DNA from: Psettodes erumei
Taxonomy: Eukaryota; Chordata; Actinopteri; Pleuronectiformes; Psettodidae
Length of the DNA: 64,000 nucleotides
Direction of reading: 5' to 3'
Assembly: GCA_016785225.1 (NCBI GenBank)
Contig: JAFBJZ010000772.1
Span: 744,001-808,000, forward strand
The notes beneath the pieces are model-generated. The model did no database searches and was not told where the DNA came from. It saw only the letters and a list, made by a program, of their open reading frames with translations. This document shows, piece by piece, positions 26,130 to 37,441 of the stretch (position 1 is its first letter; each line of letters opens with the position of its first letter). A program made the position numbers and the translations under genes.

Positions 26130-26430
26130 ACTTGAATTTAGATCAGATCATCAGATGAATTATCAGTGCTCTTACTAACAGACTTCAGACAGTTGTAAAT
26201 GGTCAAGCGTCTGTGTCAAGTTGTACTTCCACCGGCTCACCACAGGGTTGTGTCCTTTCTCCTTTTACTTCTTTATCTAGTACAGATGACTTCTTACAAA
26301 TATAGAAATTGCCACATTGTAAAATTTGCTGATGACAGCGTGATTATTTCTCTTCTCAGTCGGTCAGAGCAATCACATAACGCAAGAACATGTGAACTGG
26401 TGCGACAGATGTTTTTTTAATTTTAATGTA
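26130..26430 (+). mobile_element. LINE reverse-transcriptase fragment, frameshifted
   Basis: One frame near 26,227 reads TGSPQGCVLSPF, and a different frame near 26,310 reads HIVKFADDSVIISLL. Both are hallmark blocks of non-LTR reverse transcriptase (the SPQG and FADD motifs, normally a few dozen residues apart in one frame). The frame change and stop codons between them show a dead fragment. It resembles L2/Rex-type fish LINEs, but the family was not verified. It lies between SNAPC5 and LCTL and has no role in either gene. Confidence 0.8.
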
Positions 26431-27873
26431 TCCAGAACAAGAATTGATATTCTCACCAAAACACAATCTGCCAGCAGTCATAAGTGTTTAAGTCAGCCAG
26501 ATGTACCATCTCTGATGACGGTTTGAGATTGTTTGTGTTTTTCAGATATTATTCACATTTTTCAGGCAGTGAGAGGTTTTTTTTTTCTCTTTCTGTTTCA
26601 TTCTCAGATACTCAGTTATGGTAATACTTACATTAAATTGTCCTAACCTGACCCAGGCGAATGGGTAATGCAGTGCAAACACTTTCCACTTGCAAACCAT
26701 TCAGCATTTTCCAAACATCTAAAACAATACAGGGAGCCTCACAAAAAAAGGCCGGCTTTCACACAGACAGCAGGGGACAGCTCTGGAGAAGGGTGGTGCT
26801 CCAACAGGCAACGCACAATAGAGACCACACCGATAGATATATTGTGCTTTCTACGTGGTCTGCTGTTCCAGGAGAGCTCCCATTCACCCAGGGCCGGCAC
26901 ACACCTGCTGCAAATGAATTCTTCATAAAGGTATGCAGGTAGTTGGACAGCTTGTTTCATACATTCTCTATTGCGAGTCAAATTTTATGGAATAATAGTA
27001 TGGGATTTTATAATTAAAAAATACTTCCTGACATGCATGTAAGAAAATGATACATCTGGAGGTGCAGGCAGGAATTTATATTACAATGAGTATTCACAAT
27101 TTTAGGCAGATTAGATGTTCCGTTATTATATGGAAGCTTTTACCATCTTTTTGATTTAAAAGTCTTTAAGCCACCGTAGTGTACTGCCTTCAGTTTTGCA
27201 TAATGTGATCAAATCTATACATCACACCCATTTCAGACTTGTTAGAATATAAGGCAGAAATGTAATGGGATGCTGCTGGACACCTGTAATGGAAATCATA
27301 TACAAAGAGAAGTCTATAATTTGTGAGAGTGGAAAGCCGTCAAATTTGGGCAGTATATTGACAATGCAACTTATGCATTCATTTGCTTATACATAACAAA
27401 TAGTGGCAGTATGAGGTGTTCCAATTCACATTTAGTCTATTTGCATAGAAAGATGTAATCCATTGTCGTGTGATTGTTCATGGTAAATATATCAACCTCA
27501 CTAACACTGACTTTGCTTACAGAGGAAAAACCATAGTTTGTATGGGATCTGTCTACCTCAGCACGATGAGCTTACACTCCATTGAGTTTGAATAGGGGAA
27601 TTTGGCTCTGCATTAGGGACGTGGGACCCTCATGGGATGCTTCCAGAGTGCTTATTGTGATGATCCTATATTAGGGGTTTTTTCCTGCACTAATTTAAAG
27701 AATTTTCAGAAAAGAAGGTTGTAAACATGTTTGTGTTCTTGATATAACAACATGTTTGCTACAGATCAAACCTTTTGTTGTGAGTAAGTGCTGAAGCTCT
27801 TGTCTGTGTGCAGACGACAGTGAGGGACTGGAGCAGGACCACACAGTGACCGCGCTGCAGCTTCAGGAGTACC
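26431..27873. other. Intergenic DNA upstream of LCTL
   Basis: AT-rich DNA with no supported exon. It should contain the LCTL promoter close to 27.8 kb, but no TATA or CpG island stands out. The sequence just before the LCTL start (GAGTACC then ATG) gives an acceptable initiation context. Confidence 0.5.
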
Positions 27874-28511
27874 ATGTTGCCCCGCTGTGCATTCAGTGTG
27901 TGCCATGTGTTTATGTTGGTGCTGTGTCTGTCTGCGGCTGAGGACTTCGACTGGACAAAGAACAACCACGGCTCCTTCTATTATGGCACTTTTCCAGCTG
28001 GTACACTACAACTTGTTCTTTTCTGCAGTGGAATAGATGCACATCTGTACATTTTGATTATTTAGCAACTGCCGATGTTATTTCTCTTGAGAGCTGGTCA
28101 GAGTTGAATGGTTGTCGCCTGCGCTGTGCTCATTAGGATTTTCGTGGGGTGCCGGCAGTTCAGCCTATCAAACAGAAGGAGCCTGGGACAAAGATGGAAA
28201 AGGTCTGAGCATCTGGGACGTGTTCAGTCATAAGAAAGGCAAGATCCAACAGAATGACACTGGGGATTCCTCCTGTGAAGGCTACTACAGAGTCAAGGTG
28301 AGGTAATCAGGTTGGGGTGATGTCTGAGAGATATCAAGTCAAATTATCTCACTCAATTGTGTGTGTGCGTGTTGCATAGGATGATGTTTCGTTGATAAAG
28401 GAGCTGAAGCTTAACCACTATCGCTTTTCCATCTCCTGGCCCAGACTCATCCCCACAGGCATAAAGTGTAAGTAGCTGCTGTCGACTGAAGCCCTTTTGA
28501 AGCTCAGTTGG

Positions 28512-28557
<46 letters not shown>

Positions 28558-31500
28558 TCCCTTCACTTAATCTGAACAGTTATCAACACTTTGCCACCAT
28601 TTGCAGCTGACCATATAAATGAAAAAGGAATAAAGTACTATGATGGTCTGATTGACCACCTGCTGGAGAACAAGATCACTCCTATTGTCACTCTGTATCA
28701 CTGGGATCTTCCCCAGGTAGGTATGCAAAAAACAATGCTGATCCCCCAACTTTAACTACAGTTTTTATTACATTACAGTACTAATCTACCTGACCGAGTT
28801 ACTTAACTCTCTGCTTCTCCAGGTCTTACAAGAAAAATACGGTGGATGGCAGAATATAAGCATGATCAACCATTTCAATGAATTTGCTAACCTGTGCTTT
28901 GAGAGATTTGGTAACCGAGTCAAGTATTGGATCACTTTCAACAATCCATGGGTATGTTCAAATGTGAATTTTCTTTTTTAAATGTTTGATCATAGCACTT
29001 GGGTAATCATGGATTTACCTGGGACTGAATGCACTGTTATTGCACTAATACATTTCTTGACCCCAGTCTGTAGCTGTTGAAGGCTATGAGACAGGTGAGC
29101 ATGCTCCTGGACTGAAGCTGAGAGGAACAGGGGCATACAGAGCTGCCCACCACATCATCAAGGTACGAGAATGCAAATGTGTTCTAGTAAAGTCACAGTC
29201 GATGACCACTTTTAACTGAAATATAAAAATCTTTCTCACAGGCACATGCTAAAGTTTGGCACACTTATGATACACAATGGCGGGGAAAGCAAAAAGGTAA
29301 ATAAGACAAAGGCTTTGAGACTAACAATCTTTAAATGATTCAGTATTTGCCTCATGGCACTGCTGTCGATTAAGAACTGCTGTTCACATCTGTTCAGGTC
29401 TGGTTGGCATCTCTCTGTCTGGGGACTGGGGAGAGCCGGTGGACATCAGCAACCAGAAAGACATTGAAGCCGCTGAGAGATATGTCCAGTTCTACCTGGG
29501 CTGGTTTGCCACACCCATCTTTCATGGAGACTATCCTCAAGTAATGAAAGATTTCATTGGTGAGTTAAACTGGGAGCAGCTAGTCTTAAAGTGATGTTAG
29601 CCACAGTGGTATTAACTAATCAGTGTTTGTGATTGTTCACGCAGGGAGGAAAAGTGTCCAGCAGGGCCTCGGGACATCTCGACTGCCCATGTTTTCCCCC
29701 CAAGAGAAGAGCTACATCAAGGGAACCTGTGATTTCCTCGGCATCGGTCATTTCACCACCCGCTACATCACTCAAAAGAGCAACCCATCTGGTCGCAGTA
29801 GCAGCAGCTACTTCACTGACCGTGACCTGGCTGAGCTGGTTGACCCCCGATGGCCTGATCCTGGGTCAGAGTGGCTCTACTCTGTGCCCTGGGGCTTCAG
29901 ACGCCTGCTCAATTTTGTCAAGGTAACAGCAGGTGTATAGTGTACTATAAAGGAAACAAAGCTGATGTTTCTTCTGTACCTGAAATGATTGAAGCACACT
30001 GCTGCCCTAGTTAAAATTACATAAATGTAAATCATCACTGAGACTTATTACCCCTTTAGACTCAATATGGGAACCCATTGATCTATGTGACCGAGAATGG
30101 AGTCTCTGAGAAGATGCAATGCACAGAGCTGTGTGATGACTGGAGGATACAGTACTATAAAGACTACATCAATGAAATGCTAAAAGGTGAATGAGTTCAT
30201 TCATAAGGGTGTGTATTCCTTTGTTGTCCTCTGTTGATTGGGCCCAAAAATGAATTCAAAGTCTCATCTAACCTTCATGGTCAACTCCCTCTCTGTTCCC
30301 TGTGGTGTCACCCAGCTATCAAAGATGGAGTCAATGTGAAGGGCTACACCGCATGGTCCCTGCTGGACAAGTTTGAGTGGGATGAAGGCTACTCTGAGAG
30401 GTTTGGCTTGTACTATGTGGACTTCCGCAATAAAAACAAGCCTCGTTATCCCAAAGCCTCTGTTCAGTTTTACAAACGCATCATCAGCTTCAATGGATTC
30501 CCCAATCAGAGAGAGGTGAGGGAAACAGGATGGTCACTGCAAAGACCTCCTTCCAAATCTTCACCCTCTTGAGGAATCTACTTATACTGTAACATTCCAG
30601 TTATAGATGAGCTCACTTCTCATTCCTTTACAAATGCATTGTAGGTTGAGAACTGGAGGAGGAAGGCAGTTGAGACCTGTTCTTCTAGCAACCAGCTCCT
30701 AGCAGCAGGTTAGTTTACCTCTAACATCCATGACCTCATCAGTTATCAGATATGAACAACTAGCTGGGGTAAACAAATAAAGATTCTGCCCTAAATATCA
30801 AAACCCTACCCACAGAATTGTATGCAACAAACCTGTAATTATAATTTGACTGTGTTGCTGTTCTTTAAGCACCAGACAAACATTTTTTTTCATTTAAATA
30901 AGGATGCTGAAAATATAAAGCATAAACAAAAAAATAACAAAATCTCCTACAGATATCTGAGATATCTTCTTTGTTTGCCCCTCCAGCTAGAAGAAAATCC
31001 AAGGAACATGCAGAAATGCCAAAGGTCTGGCCAGTGCATGATGAAGTTTAGAACTTTATGGTATATACCTTCTATTAGTGTAATTTATTTTTTTCTGTTG
31101 CTTTGTGATTGTGTGGATTTAAAAATGACTAACAGAGTTAGGCCTCTGCACCTTAACATTAAGTCCTACCTTGAAACAAGCTTGTGCTCCTTGTGTACAG
31201 TGTGCAACTACTTCTTCATTCACCTCAACTTTTACTTGTGTGCTTGAAACTAATTTGCAACCAAGAACAGCCCTGTAGGTTCCACAGCAACCTTGTTAAA
31301 AAGAATCTGTAAAAATAAAGCTTATCAGTGGACGTCTGCCCATGGGATCTTTCAGAAAGCAGAACTGTAAATTTAACTACATAACATGATGCCATATAGC
31401 TGCATTTAATTTAGAAAACAAAACTTCAGCAGCCTTTAAGCCACTTCATAAGATTTGATTTTTAGTTATCTGGATGTGGTACTAGTGCTGCTTTCTGAAA

Positions 31501-31933
31501 TATTCCCCAATAGCTGCATGCAGTTCTCAAAGGGTTAAAGTGTTGTTAATCAACTCTGAGTCATTTCTCTTTTTTTGTTAGAGGAACAGCGGAGCACTGC
31601 TGCCAATATTCTAAGACTTATACATGGTAAGGAATCATTCATGGTCCCTATGAATCAGATAAAGGATGATTTGATTTAGGGGGAAAATATTAACCCTTTG
31701 AGTGCTGTGCTTGAGCATCATCACTCGCTTCATAAGCAGTGTCTGAATTATACCTCAATTCCAATGAGCTGTTAATGTATCTGTGTGTGTGTGTGTGTGT
31801 GTGTGTGTGCTTTGCAGACCCTTTGACCAGTCACATGGAGATGGTAACTGAAATCGTTGTTCCCACTGTGTGCACACTCTCTATTTTGCTCAGTGCCATT
31901 TTCCTTATGTTCCTGCTGCGGAGGCGGAACTAA
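27874..31933 (+). CDS. lctl: Lactase-like protein (gamma-klotho family), single-pass membrane
   Basis: Type I membrane protein of glycoside hydrolase family 1 and the klotho group, a partner of FGF-receptor signalling and present in lens. Exons: 27,874-28,000; 28,137-28,297; 28,380-28,467; 28,607-28,716; 28,823-28,951; 29,067-29,162; 29,242-29,296; 29,398-29,559; 29,645-29,922; 30,060-30,186; 30,316-30,515; 30,645-30,708; 31,818-31,933. All phases join, giving 570 residues (human 567). Signal peptide 1-22; GH1 domain about 36-505; membrane helix about 545-566, then RRRN. The nucleophile motif TENG is kept (E414), but the acid/base motif TFNEP reads TFNNP, so the catalytic glutamate is Asn203. 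Human LCTL also lacks it (TFSDP from memory), so hydrolysis is probably lost or altered. Alternative 3' exons are listed separately. Confidence 0.96.
28514..28556. repeat. (AC)n microsatellite in LCTL intron 3
   Basis: About 43 bp of perfect AC repeat, sitting 47 nt after the exon 3 donor and 50 nt before the exon 4 acceptor. Confidence 0.92.
30987..31340 (+). other. Possible alternative terminal exon of LCTL
   Basis: A strong acceptor (pyrimidine-rich, ending CCCCTCCAG at 30,986) is followed by sequence that continues the frame left open after exon 12. It reads ARRKSKEHAEMPKVWPVHDEV and stops at 31,049-31,051. A canonical AATAAA follows at 31,314-31,319. Used as a last exon it would replace the membrane helix with a short charged tail and give a soluble protein. 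No transcript evidence is available here, and the motif combination could be chance. Confidence 0.4.
31582..31626 (+). other. Possible 45-nt cassette exon of LCTL
   Basis: Bounded by a pyrimidine-rich acceptor (TTTTTTTGTTAG) and a consensus donor (GTAAGG). Its length is divisible by three, it has phase 1 on both sides like its neighbours, and it has no stop. It would add EEQRSTAANILRLIH between the GH1 domain and the membrane helix. Direct joining of exons 12 and 13 matches the human protein better (QLLAAD-PLTSHM against QMLAAE-PLLSHM), so inclusion would be optional. Confidence 0.4.
31782..31809 (+). repeat. (TG)14 tract at the acceptor of the last LCTL exon
   Basis: Fourteen TG units end 8 nt before the first base of the exon that encodes the membrane helix (acceptor CTTTGCAG). 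UG repeats beside acceptors are known binding sites for TDP-43 and CELF proteins; the CFTR exon 9 acceptor is the known case. A splicing role here is inference. Confidence 0.9.
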
Positions 31934-32008
31934 AGGGTGTGCATGTTCACAGTAACATCAACATAAAGTGTACACACAAGCACACAGACATCGTAGGTGC
32001 GTCATTTC

Positions 32009-32014
32009 TTTAAT
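32009..32014 (-). terminator. Candidate ZWILCH poly(A) signal (ATTAAA)
   Basis: ATTAAA on the minus strand. A second copy lies at 32,118-32,123, nearer the stop codon. I found no AATAAA on this strand between about 32,000 and the stop. Use of either would make the ZWILCH and LCTL 3' UTRs overlap. Confidence 0.3.
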
Positions 32015-32361
32015 GGATCATGTTTGAACATATTGCATTATTTGAACTTAATTTTTTAAGAATTGTTGACTTCATTAATTTGATGTGTATACAGTGTTTG
32101 CAGTAAAACACTTAGCATTTAATAATGAATTTAGTACCAGACAAACAAACTGTGTGGATAGCCCTACAACAAGGTGGATATTCTTATTAAAATGCTGCTG
32201 TGGAATATTACCAATGCAAACAGCCCTTATGACCCACTGTAGTTTTGTGTTTCCATTTGGTTGAAACTGTGAGTTGTTTCAAAAAGTTGCATAGTTGCAA
32301 AGTTTTCCAAAATCTCTTTCAACTGCCTTAATGAATACAATTTTTTTTTTGCAAATGTAAA

Positions 32362-32367
32362 AATAAA
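32362..32367 (+). terminator. Candidate LCTL poly(A) signal
   Basis: AATAAA about 0.43 kb after the LCTL stop. An ATTAAA variant at 32,186-32,191 is an earlier candidate. Both lie inside the region expected to be ZWILCH 3' UTR on the other strand. Confidence 0.4.
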
Positions 32368-32603
32368 TCTATCGATAGAAAACCACTGACAGGGTCACAG
32401 AACATACATCAGTCCTGCATATGTATGCATGCATTGAAAACATAAGAAATGAAACAAAAAGAATACAGTATAATAACAGACAACCCAATAGTGCTCACTG
32501 TGGGTAGTTTTTTCTAGCATTTCAAAATATGTTAACTGCTAATGAGGATATCAAACATGAAAATAAACACCTCCCTTGTTGTTCATTTGTGTTCTGTGTA
32601 AGT

Positions 32604-35600
32604 TCATGCAAAGCTGACAAGGCTGCAGCACACCATGGTGGAGAAGAAGGCTGGGTCCTCACTGTCCCCGTTCACTGTTTCATTGGGGTAATCTAAAGAC
32701 AGACAACAAAACACATAACAAAAAGAATGTCTGTGCTTTACTCTGGTAATTACTATTTGCAAATAAAGGATATGGCATGCATATTTGGTGGAGAGCATGA
32801 GGATCACCTGTTTCAAAGATGACATGATCAACCAGGGGTCGGTCACTGAGCTGTACGCATGTCCTGACCTCACGGGGACCATGGCCACTGGACACCTCAA
32901 CCCCCCACAAAACCGGGTGCTCTCTGGAACATGTTTAACATTTTGTAGCTTGATTTAAGATTCATTTCAGGTGATCAGATCACTCCAAGATGCCTCTAAA
33001 TACTGCTGTGAAAACATCAAAAAACCCCGCTGAGGGTATGGTGGGCTTGAATCAGTAATGCTGCATTTGGATGCAGGCAGAGACACATGGTTGCTTGAGA
33101 AAACAGAGTGCAAGCAGAGCAGTGTTCCTAGCTGAACACAGCCAATCTCCGGACACACCTGAATACAGTGGTGCCAAATCTGAGTGGAGAGACAAATTTC
33201 AGATCACAGACATCCTGCTTCCTGTTTCACTTTTTTGACACATGCAAATGAAATTATTTGTGTTAAAACATGAATTAAAATCATAAATCATTCACAATAG
33301 TCTCTGGATAAAATAATGCAGTTAGTGGGAAAACAGTTGTATGCCTTACTTCTGGTAAAAATGGCTGATCAGGGCCGGTTTGATCTGGAGTTTGAATTCG
33401 TGTTCCTCATCATATGAGTATGTTTTGTAGTGCTGTAAACATGACCTACAAAAAAATGAAATAAACACAAGATATTCAATTGTCTACTTTTACAGACAAT
33501 TTGTACGCTCATACATCGCAGGAAAAAGACAGATATTTTTATGTACTGTGTGAGAAGGAACAGCCGGTCGTAAGGCAAACCCAAGAATGTACTGCAGGTC
33601 ACTATTATTTCCAGCAGATGGTGCAGTTTTCTGAGTCTGATCACTTGCTCCTGTAGATCAACCTCTGTGCTCAGGTAATAACACTGCGGAGAAAAAACTC
33701 AAAACTCAATAAATTGTTCAGAGCCATTTGAAAAAAAATGTACAGTGAAGTTGTCTTGAGCTTACCAAATGGTTTAGAGTAGTCAATTCTTCACCTGAGA
33801 AAAAAATAAACACCCTATTTGACCAATAGTTGAATGTTGAGGTAAAACTTGTGCTTATTGATTCCTAAGCCATGAGGTTATTTTTTCTCTAAAACAAGAG
33901 TCATACATAGAATTATAATGTTGATTGATAATGAGGTTACCAATGAGGTAGTTAATGTAATCCTTCCTCATCTTGTCCAGACCCATCTCGAGCAGCATGT
34001 GGACCGGGGTGGCGCCTGTCAAAGACACATGATCGATCTGCTGGTGGTAGGACTGCAGGATGAGCTTGCTGAGGAAACTACTGCTGTCTCTGTGAATCTG
34101 GGGGAAGTGACACAGAACAAAGCAAAATAAAACAAAAAAAAACTTTACATAGAACAACATTCAGGCTCTTCTCAATGATGAAAATGTTGCAGAAGCTGCA
34201 TGATTCCACACCCAGGGTTTGATGTCTCCATATCTCAGAGTTTCGATGACCAATTTCAGGCAGTCTCCAATGTCTTGATATGAAGTCACACCTGTGGTGA
34301 AAATTATTGTGACTGCCTGATTACAGTGATTACAGTCAAACGAAACATTCACGAAGAAAAGGACTCACTCTTTCTCATGCGAACCCACATCTGTTCCACA
34401 AAATCCAAATCGCCTCGTTCCAAGAGAGAGTTGAAAATTGGAGTGTCTGTCTCAGACTTCACCTTTGTGGTCTTTAAGAAAAGATGGGGGGTGGGGGAGG
34501 GGTGGTACATGTATTCGTAAATGAATACATTTATGAAAGGCCTCTTGCTTTTGACACAATCTTACCTCAGTTTTTGCAGCCTGATCTTTTAAAGTGTTTG
34601 CAGTGCTCTGAAGCTCTGAAGAAAAGAAAAGAATCCTCTTAATTCACTGATGTGTTAAAGCAAAGGTGCACTTAATAACAAAAAAGATACCTTCAAGGTA
34701 GGTCTTGATAAGATTTACAGCAGATGTACTTTCTAGAGGTTCCATCCATTCAGTCTCACCAGTTCTCAAACCATCAGCTAGAGTCTGAAACAACAGGAAT
34801 CCGATATATGTACTTGTTTATTTGCGTTGATACTGATACTGAGGGTCATTCAAACTGATTTTGGGCACAAACCTGAAGAAACTCAAGCTCCCTGTACATC
34901 TCGAACATTGGGCTTCTCATGTTGCCGCTGGCAACTTTGATATTCTGCATGTGAACAAATATAACAAATACAGTAGAACAGCATCATCATCATCATAATT
35001 TGTGCAAAACAATAAAGCTTCTATTCTCTTGAAGAATTTATGCACTGATTATACCTCCAAAATTACAACTTCATTTTTCTTTTACTTTTTAAAAAAAATA
35101 TCTGCTTACCAGTGTAGCTGTAGAAGACAGGGGTGGGGTCTCGAGGATACTCTCCACATGACTCCATTTGAAATCCACTGTCACACTACTCTGTGACTCA
35201 ATCGTCGTGTTTTCGACAACAGTTGAGCCAAACAAGTTGAACTTGGCGCTCCCTTTAATAGCCATCTGGAAGCATGCACACATTCAAGTGAAAGAATACT
35301 CATTCAGAGCAACTTAAACGTGAGGATGCACACTCACTTACAGCGGCCGGGTGATGCCTTTTCTTGTGCTCTTGTTTAAGCTCATCTAAGGTTATGAGAG
35401 ACCTCTTGTCCACTGTTGAGCCTAGCATCATCAAAGTCACACAGGAGTTAATTATTCACTCAACTGTTCCAGGGGTGGGTTACTCAAAGTGTTATGAAGC
35501 ATTTGAGCTATACCTTTGCAGGTAACGGTGTATAACTTTACACCAGATACTTTGCTGCCCATGCTGACTGTTTCAGCCCCAAACCAGGTTGTCCTGGCTG

Positions 35601-36823
35601 GATCAGACATGTCACATCGCACCCACAGAGGGTGTAAGGCAGGGTGGTTGTCCACACCTGACACATTGGCATTTTGAGATAATGTGTACCAAGACAGCAA
35701 CTGCCTATAAAAACAGAAAGAAAATCCTTCATTTCTGATATGTCAGCTACAGTGTTTTAGATACACAGGTTATGTTACAGCACTTGCTTCGTTTGGATGA
35801 AAGCTTCAGCTTCTTATCACTGGTTACCTCGCCTTCATGACTGTGAGAGGCTGTGGTCCCAGTTCTATTTGGACTAAATGGGCCTCATCCTCATCATCAG
35901 CAACATCACTGGTGCAGTTTGAATATTCAGTCATTTGTGGATCACCAGGTTCACTTATTCGTGGAACCTGGCAAAATCAAGAAATAAAAATACGGTCCAA
36001 AGGTTAGTGTCACTGAGGGGATTGAAGAGGTTGAATGGGGAAAAAAGCATCTGCATGTATCTTTAGTTATATTCATTTACATGATCAAAAACTGAATGTA
36101 ACGTCACATTTGCACATTAGCAAATGCTAAGCAACTGGTGATGTATCAGAAGAACCATGTGCCAAGAAATCATAGACTTCCGAAATTCAAGTATGATGTT
36201 CAGTTCATTTTGAGTATATATATATATATCACACTGTAATAATTGCTGACACCCTGAATATGTTTCATTAACACATTACTCACAGCTTTCTGACAGATGA
36301 AGACTGGCTGGTTGCCACAGCACATGTTCACCACAGAAATTCTGTCTCCATTCATCTTTAATATTTCAATGTCGTCCTGAAATTCAGCAGAAGTTATATC
36401 AACAATAGTGCTGCAACTAGCAATTATTTTCTCGATTAATAATTTGAACTATAAAGCAGTAAAAAGGAAACAAAAATGTCCGTGAGCACAAGGTAAGGTC
36501 ATCAACAACATCATAACTGTAACAGACAGAGAGACCAATTGTGACAGATTTTACATGAGATAAAATGAAATCACCTCATATGTATATGGACCGCTCCTTT
36601 CCGCATCTTGAAGAGTTCTGGGGCGCAACACAGCAAAAACAACTTTACTTCAGCAATATACGTACTTAATGGTTCATTAAAAATTATTCTTTCTCCCCAA
36701 CTTTCTAGCATTAAGTTGACTTTAGCGTTAGATACAAACGCGAAATCAGTAACGTTATACATCCACAACTCACCGAAGAATATCGAAAAACTCATTGGCG
36801 TTAGATATCACCTTAGAGCCCAT
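32604..36823 (-). CDS. zwilch: Zwilch kinetochore protein (RZZ complex)
   Basis: Subunit of the Rod-Zw10-Zwilch complex, which sits on the outer kinetochore, recruits dynein and supports Mad1-Mad2 checkpoint signalling. Eighteen exons (minus strand, first to last): 36,774-36,823; 36,575-36,617; 36,284-36,376; 35,828-35,967; 35,514-35,704; 35,342-35,421; 35,110-35,265; 34,873-34,944; 34,691-34,784; 34,566-34,615; 34,369-34,471; 34,212-34,291; 33,941-34,097; 33,766-33,794; 33,547-33,683; 33,350-33,445; 32,808-32,923; 32,604-32,692. All borders are AG/GT and phases join to 591 residues, the human length. Family-specific blocks are clear: ALHPLWVRCDMSDP, TPPLSSTATL, LLEMGLDKMRKDYINY and QLSDRPLVDHVIFE. 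The start is chosen because the distance to the first aromatic motif equals human. It faces RPL4 head to head and is tail to tail with LCTL. Confidence 0.97.
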
Positions 36824-37371
36824 CGCAAAATGATACAACAGATCTTCTGTTACGGAGCAAATTATTTGGACAAAACAGAGTTTAACTAAAACGGGTCAAA
36901 ACAGGCCGCTACTGCTATACTGTTGATGTTTTGGGAGTCGCGCGCTCACTCAAAGTGTGACGTAATGAGGTCACAGTTCAGCCTTCTGTCGTTATACATT
37001 TAGATGAAAAAAATAATAGTTAAAGTTTAAAAACTGTAAATACAATACTATATATACGAATTTGACGGTATAAGAATTAAAAAAAAAAATATTCAACAGA
37101 AAAAAATGTTACTAAGTAAGTAGTTCGGTAGTACCCTACGCCAACAGGGAGTAAAGAAATAGTCCCGGCTGTAACAAGCAATTTTAAAAGTGTTTTGTCG
37201 AGTCTTGAAAATATGGAGAATTGCTTACATACGGTTATTTTTTTTAGATCGATTTAAGTTTTATCAGGTGTCTTTCTCTGGGGTAAATAAAAAGAACTTT
37301 CGAAATTTCGTTCTTGGCGGAAGTGGTATGCTCCGAGGCGGAGGCATAAAGCATTCGAGGTCATTCACCAA
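36824..37371. promoter_or_regulatory. Shared ZWILCH/RPL4 divergent promoter region
   Basis: About 0.55 kb separates the ZWILCH start codon from the RPL4 pyrimidine start. Near 36,940 there is a CpG cluster (TCGCGCGC), and at 36,958-36,965 a CRE/ATF-like TGACGTAA directly followed by TGAGGTCA. The same head-to-head arrangement of these genes exists in human, so the bidirectional layout appears ancient. The stretch from 37,020 to 37,170 is AT-rich and seems less constrained. Confidence 0.6.
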
Positions 37372-37382
37372 CTTCCTTTTTC
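37372..37382 (+). promoter_or_regulatory. RPL4 5'-TOP start
   Basis: A C followed by an unbroken pyrimidine run (CTTCCTTTTTC), 70 bp before the start codon. This is the terminal oligopyrimidine signature of ribosomal-protein mRNAs, which puts their translation under mTOR/LARP1 control. Initiation at the first C is inferred. Confidence 0.75.
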
Positions 37383-37441
37383 ACTGTGGCCGCCGTACCG
37401 TCAGGAGCGTGGTCCCGGCGAGCCGAAAATAATTTGCAAAA

